Positions 62,149-64,000 of a stretch of DNA of 64,000 nt are shown piece after piece. The stretch's first letter is position 1. Each line of letters starts with the position of its first letter. Location of the stretch: positions 1 to 64,000 of the forward strand of contig CANQDK010000005.1 of NCBI GenBank assembly GCA_947591785.1, given 5' to 3'. The position numbers were made by a program, and so were the translations under genes. The notes under the pieces were generated by a model. It searched no databases, was not told the origin of the DNA, and saw nothing but the letters and a program-made list of their open reading frames with translations. Origin of the DNA: an uncultured Clostridia bacterium. GTDB lineage: Bacteria; Bacillota; Clostridia; Christensenellales; UBA1242.

Positions 62149-64000
62149 TTGAAACTTGTTGTTATTGAAGCCCCAGCAAAAAGGGACACTTTAAAAAAAT
62201 ATCTTGGTGACGGTTATGAAGTCTTTGCAACAAAAGGGCATATTAGAGATTTGCCTGCAAAGGCATTTGCAATTGACTTAACAAACAATTACGAACCGCA
62301 TTATGAAATTAACCCAGACAAAAAAGCTCTTATTGAAGATTTAAAAAAGAAAGCAAAGCGAGCTGACGAAGTCTTGATTGCAACCGACCCTGATAGAGAA
62401 GGAGAGGCGATTTCTTGGCATGTTGCTTATGTTCTTGGGCTTGATCCAAAGACAAAATGCCGAATTCAATTTAATGAAATTTCAAAAAAAGCAGTTCTCA
62501 AAGCATTGACAGAACCTCGAACAATTGACATTAATCTTGTTAATGCTCAACAGGCAAGGCGTGTTCTTGATAGAATTGTGGGCTATAAGCTTTCACCAAT
62601 TCTATCACGTAAAATTGCACCAAAACTTTCTGCGGGCAGAGTTCAGTCTGTTGCACTTAAACTTGTTGTTGACAGAGAAAAAGAAATTGAAAATTTTAAG
62701 CCAGAAGAATATTGGACTGTTTCTGCATTGCATGAAAAGAACAAACTCAAATTTAAATCGAATTTGACTTCCTTTAAAGAAAAGAAAATAAAACCAGCAA
62801 ATCGAGCCGAAGTTGATGTTGTTCTTTCTGCTGTTAAAGGAAAAAATTTTGAAGTTGTTGAAATTAAGAAATCGCGAACAAAATCTCATGCACAAGCTCC
62901 TTTCACAACAAGCACTATGCAACAAGATGCTTTAAACAAGCTTGGAATGAGTTTGCGAAAAACAACTCAATCAGCTCAAGAACTTTATGAAGGTGTTGAA
63001 GTTAAGGGTGAAGGTAAAATTGCACTCATAACTTATATTAGAACTGACAGCACGCGTGTTTCTGTTGATGCACAAAACGCTTGTCGTCAATTTATTGTTG
63101 AAAAATATGGCAAAGATTATGTTCCTGAAAAACCAAACATCTATGCAAGCAAAAAGAACGCACAAGATGCTCACGAAGCAATAAGGCCAATCAATATGCA
63201 AATGACACCAGAGATGGTTAAGGACAGTCTTTCAAAAGACAATTATCGACTTTATAAACTTATATATGAGCGATTTATGGCAAGTCAAATGAGTGAAGCG
63301 GAATATTCAAATGTTAATGTGACATTAAATTGCGAAGGATATGAATTTAAAACTGTTGGAAAAACGCTTGAATTTGCTGGATACACAGCAGTTTATAAAG
63401 AATTTAATGATGAAGAAAAAGATTTGAATAAAAACAATTCAGATAAAATTCCTCAACTTAGTGAAGGAGAAACTTTGTCTGCACTTGAAATTAAGGAAGA
63501 ACAAAAATTCACAAAACCACCTGCAAGATTTACCGAAGCCAGTCTTGTTAAGGCAATGGAAGAAAAAGGGATTGGCAGGCCTGCAACTTATGCAGCAACC
63601 ATAACGATTCTAACTGCAAGAAACTATTGTTCTAAAGATGGCAAGGCACTTGTTCCAACTGAACTTGGACGAAAGATGGTTGAATATTTGGAAAAATTTT
63701 TCAATAGTGTTATTAATGTTAAGTTTACTGCACACATGGAAAATCGACTTGACGATATTGCAGAAAATAAAGATGAGTGGCATAGTGTTGTTGACAGTTT
63801 TTGGAATGGATTTAAGGATTTGCTTAAAAATGCCGACTCAAGCAGTTTAACTATGAAAAGCAATCCAATCGAAACTGATATTTTATGTGAGAAGTGTGGG
63901 CATAAAATGTTGATTCGAGAGGGAAGATATGGGAAGTTTTTGGGTTGTTCAAATTTTCCTAAGTGCAGAAATGTTCGCCCTTATGAAGAACATGAGAAAA
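62149..64000 (+). CDS. topA: DNA topoisomerase I, 3' end outside window
   Basis: A type IA topoisomerase starting at TTG 62149 (LKLVVIEAPAKRDTLKKYLG) six bases after AAGGAG and open to the window edge, 617 codons. Toprim motif ATDPDREGEAISWHV, catalytic Tyr in ALITYIRTDSTRVS, GIGRPATYAATI and one zinc finger (CEKCGHKM, CSNFPKC) at the end of the visible part. It relaxes negative supercoils. It follows comM-dprA, the usual order. Confidence 0.95.
   Translation, partial: MKLVVIEAPAKRDTLKKYLGDGYEVFATKGHIRDLPAKAFAIDLTNNYEPHYEINPDKKALIEDLKKKAKRADEVLIATDPDREGEAISWHVAYVLGLDPKTKCRIQFNEISKKAVLKALTEPRTIDINLVNAQQARRVLDRIVGYKLSPILSRKIAPKLSAGRVQSVALKLVVDREKEIENFKPEEYWTVSALHEKNKLKFKSNLTSFKEKKIKPANRAEVDVVLSAVKGKNFEVVEIKKSRTKSHAQAPFTTSTMQQDALNKLGMSLRKTTQSAQELYEGVEVKGEGKIALITYIRTDSTRVSVDAQNACRQFIVEKYGKDYVPEKPNIYASKKNAQDAHEAIRPINMQMTPEMVKDSLSKDNYRLYKLIYERFMASQMSEAEYSNVNVTLNCEGYEFKTVGKTLEFAGYTAVYKEFNDEEKDLNKNNSDKIPQLSEGETLSALEIKEEQKFTKPPARFTEASLVKAMEEKGIGRPATYAATITILTARNYCSKDGKALVPTELGRKMVEYLEKFFNSVINVKFTAHMENRLDDIAENKDEWHSVVDSFWNGFKDLLKNADSSSLTMKSNPIETDILCEKCGHKMLIREGRYGKFLGCSNFPKCRNVRPYEEHEK

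Overview
The window is AT-rich chromosomal DNA from a Gram-positive bacterium of the Firmicutes (Bacillota), most likely an uncultured clostridial, gut-type lineage. Reasons: housekeeping gene pairs in Firmicutes order (argR-recN, tig-clpP-clpX, comM-dprA-topA, ruvX next to a DUF1292 gene), RNase Y, a T-box leader before pheS, AGGAGG-type ribosome binding sites, and UGA used as a stop. No rRNA, tRNA or CRISPR array was seen. The lineage is an inference; no marker gene was compared.

Positions 1-8.4 kb hold the end of a DegV gene, an alpha/beta hydrolase, two tandem membrane-anchored papain-like proteases that look recently duplicated with their promoter, and a protein shaped like the catalytic domain of 2-oxoacid dehydrogenase E2 but lacking the catalytic His. 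Positions 8.5-25.7 kb are the accessory region: a phage-derived head module (late-type regulator, TerL, a possible TerS, P22-like portal, scaffold, major capsid, adaptor, gp10-like neck protein, two holins). I see no integrase, replication gene, tail gene, tailspike or endolysin. TerL is separated from the other head genes by about 6.5 kb holding a very AT-rich desert, a GLUG-type surface protein, a small secreted protein, a YkvI-like transporter and an ABC importer without a binding protein. The phage genes look intact, so this may be a domesticated capsid or DNA-packaging element, or an old, decaying prophage. It is the best candidate here for an undescribed system.

Positions 25.9-64 kb are core genome: polA, ruvX, a DUF1292 gene, a short K/S/A-rich protein, an RluA-type enzyme (minus strand), T-box-pheS-pheT, a cysteine desulfurase with thiI (4-thiouridine synthesis), argR with a cluster of ARG boxes, recN, a small membrane exporter, murA-ftsQ, obgE, yhbY, rsfS, a low-molecular-weight phosphatase-rpiB operon, gapA, tig-clpP-clpX, rny, comM-dprA and topA, which runs off the end.

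Two dispersed signals cross this core. First, six intergenic copies of a paired 15-base half-site resembling TTGCATACTACACAA, five of them just after stop codons. Second, several genes (polA, rsfS, murA and the two proteases) whose start codons lie only 4-13 bases after the -10 box with no ribosome binding site, suggesting leaderless transcripts.
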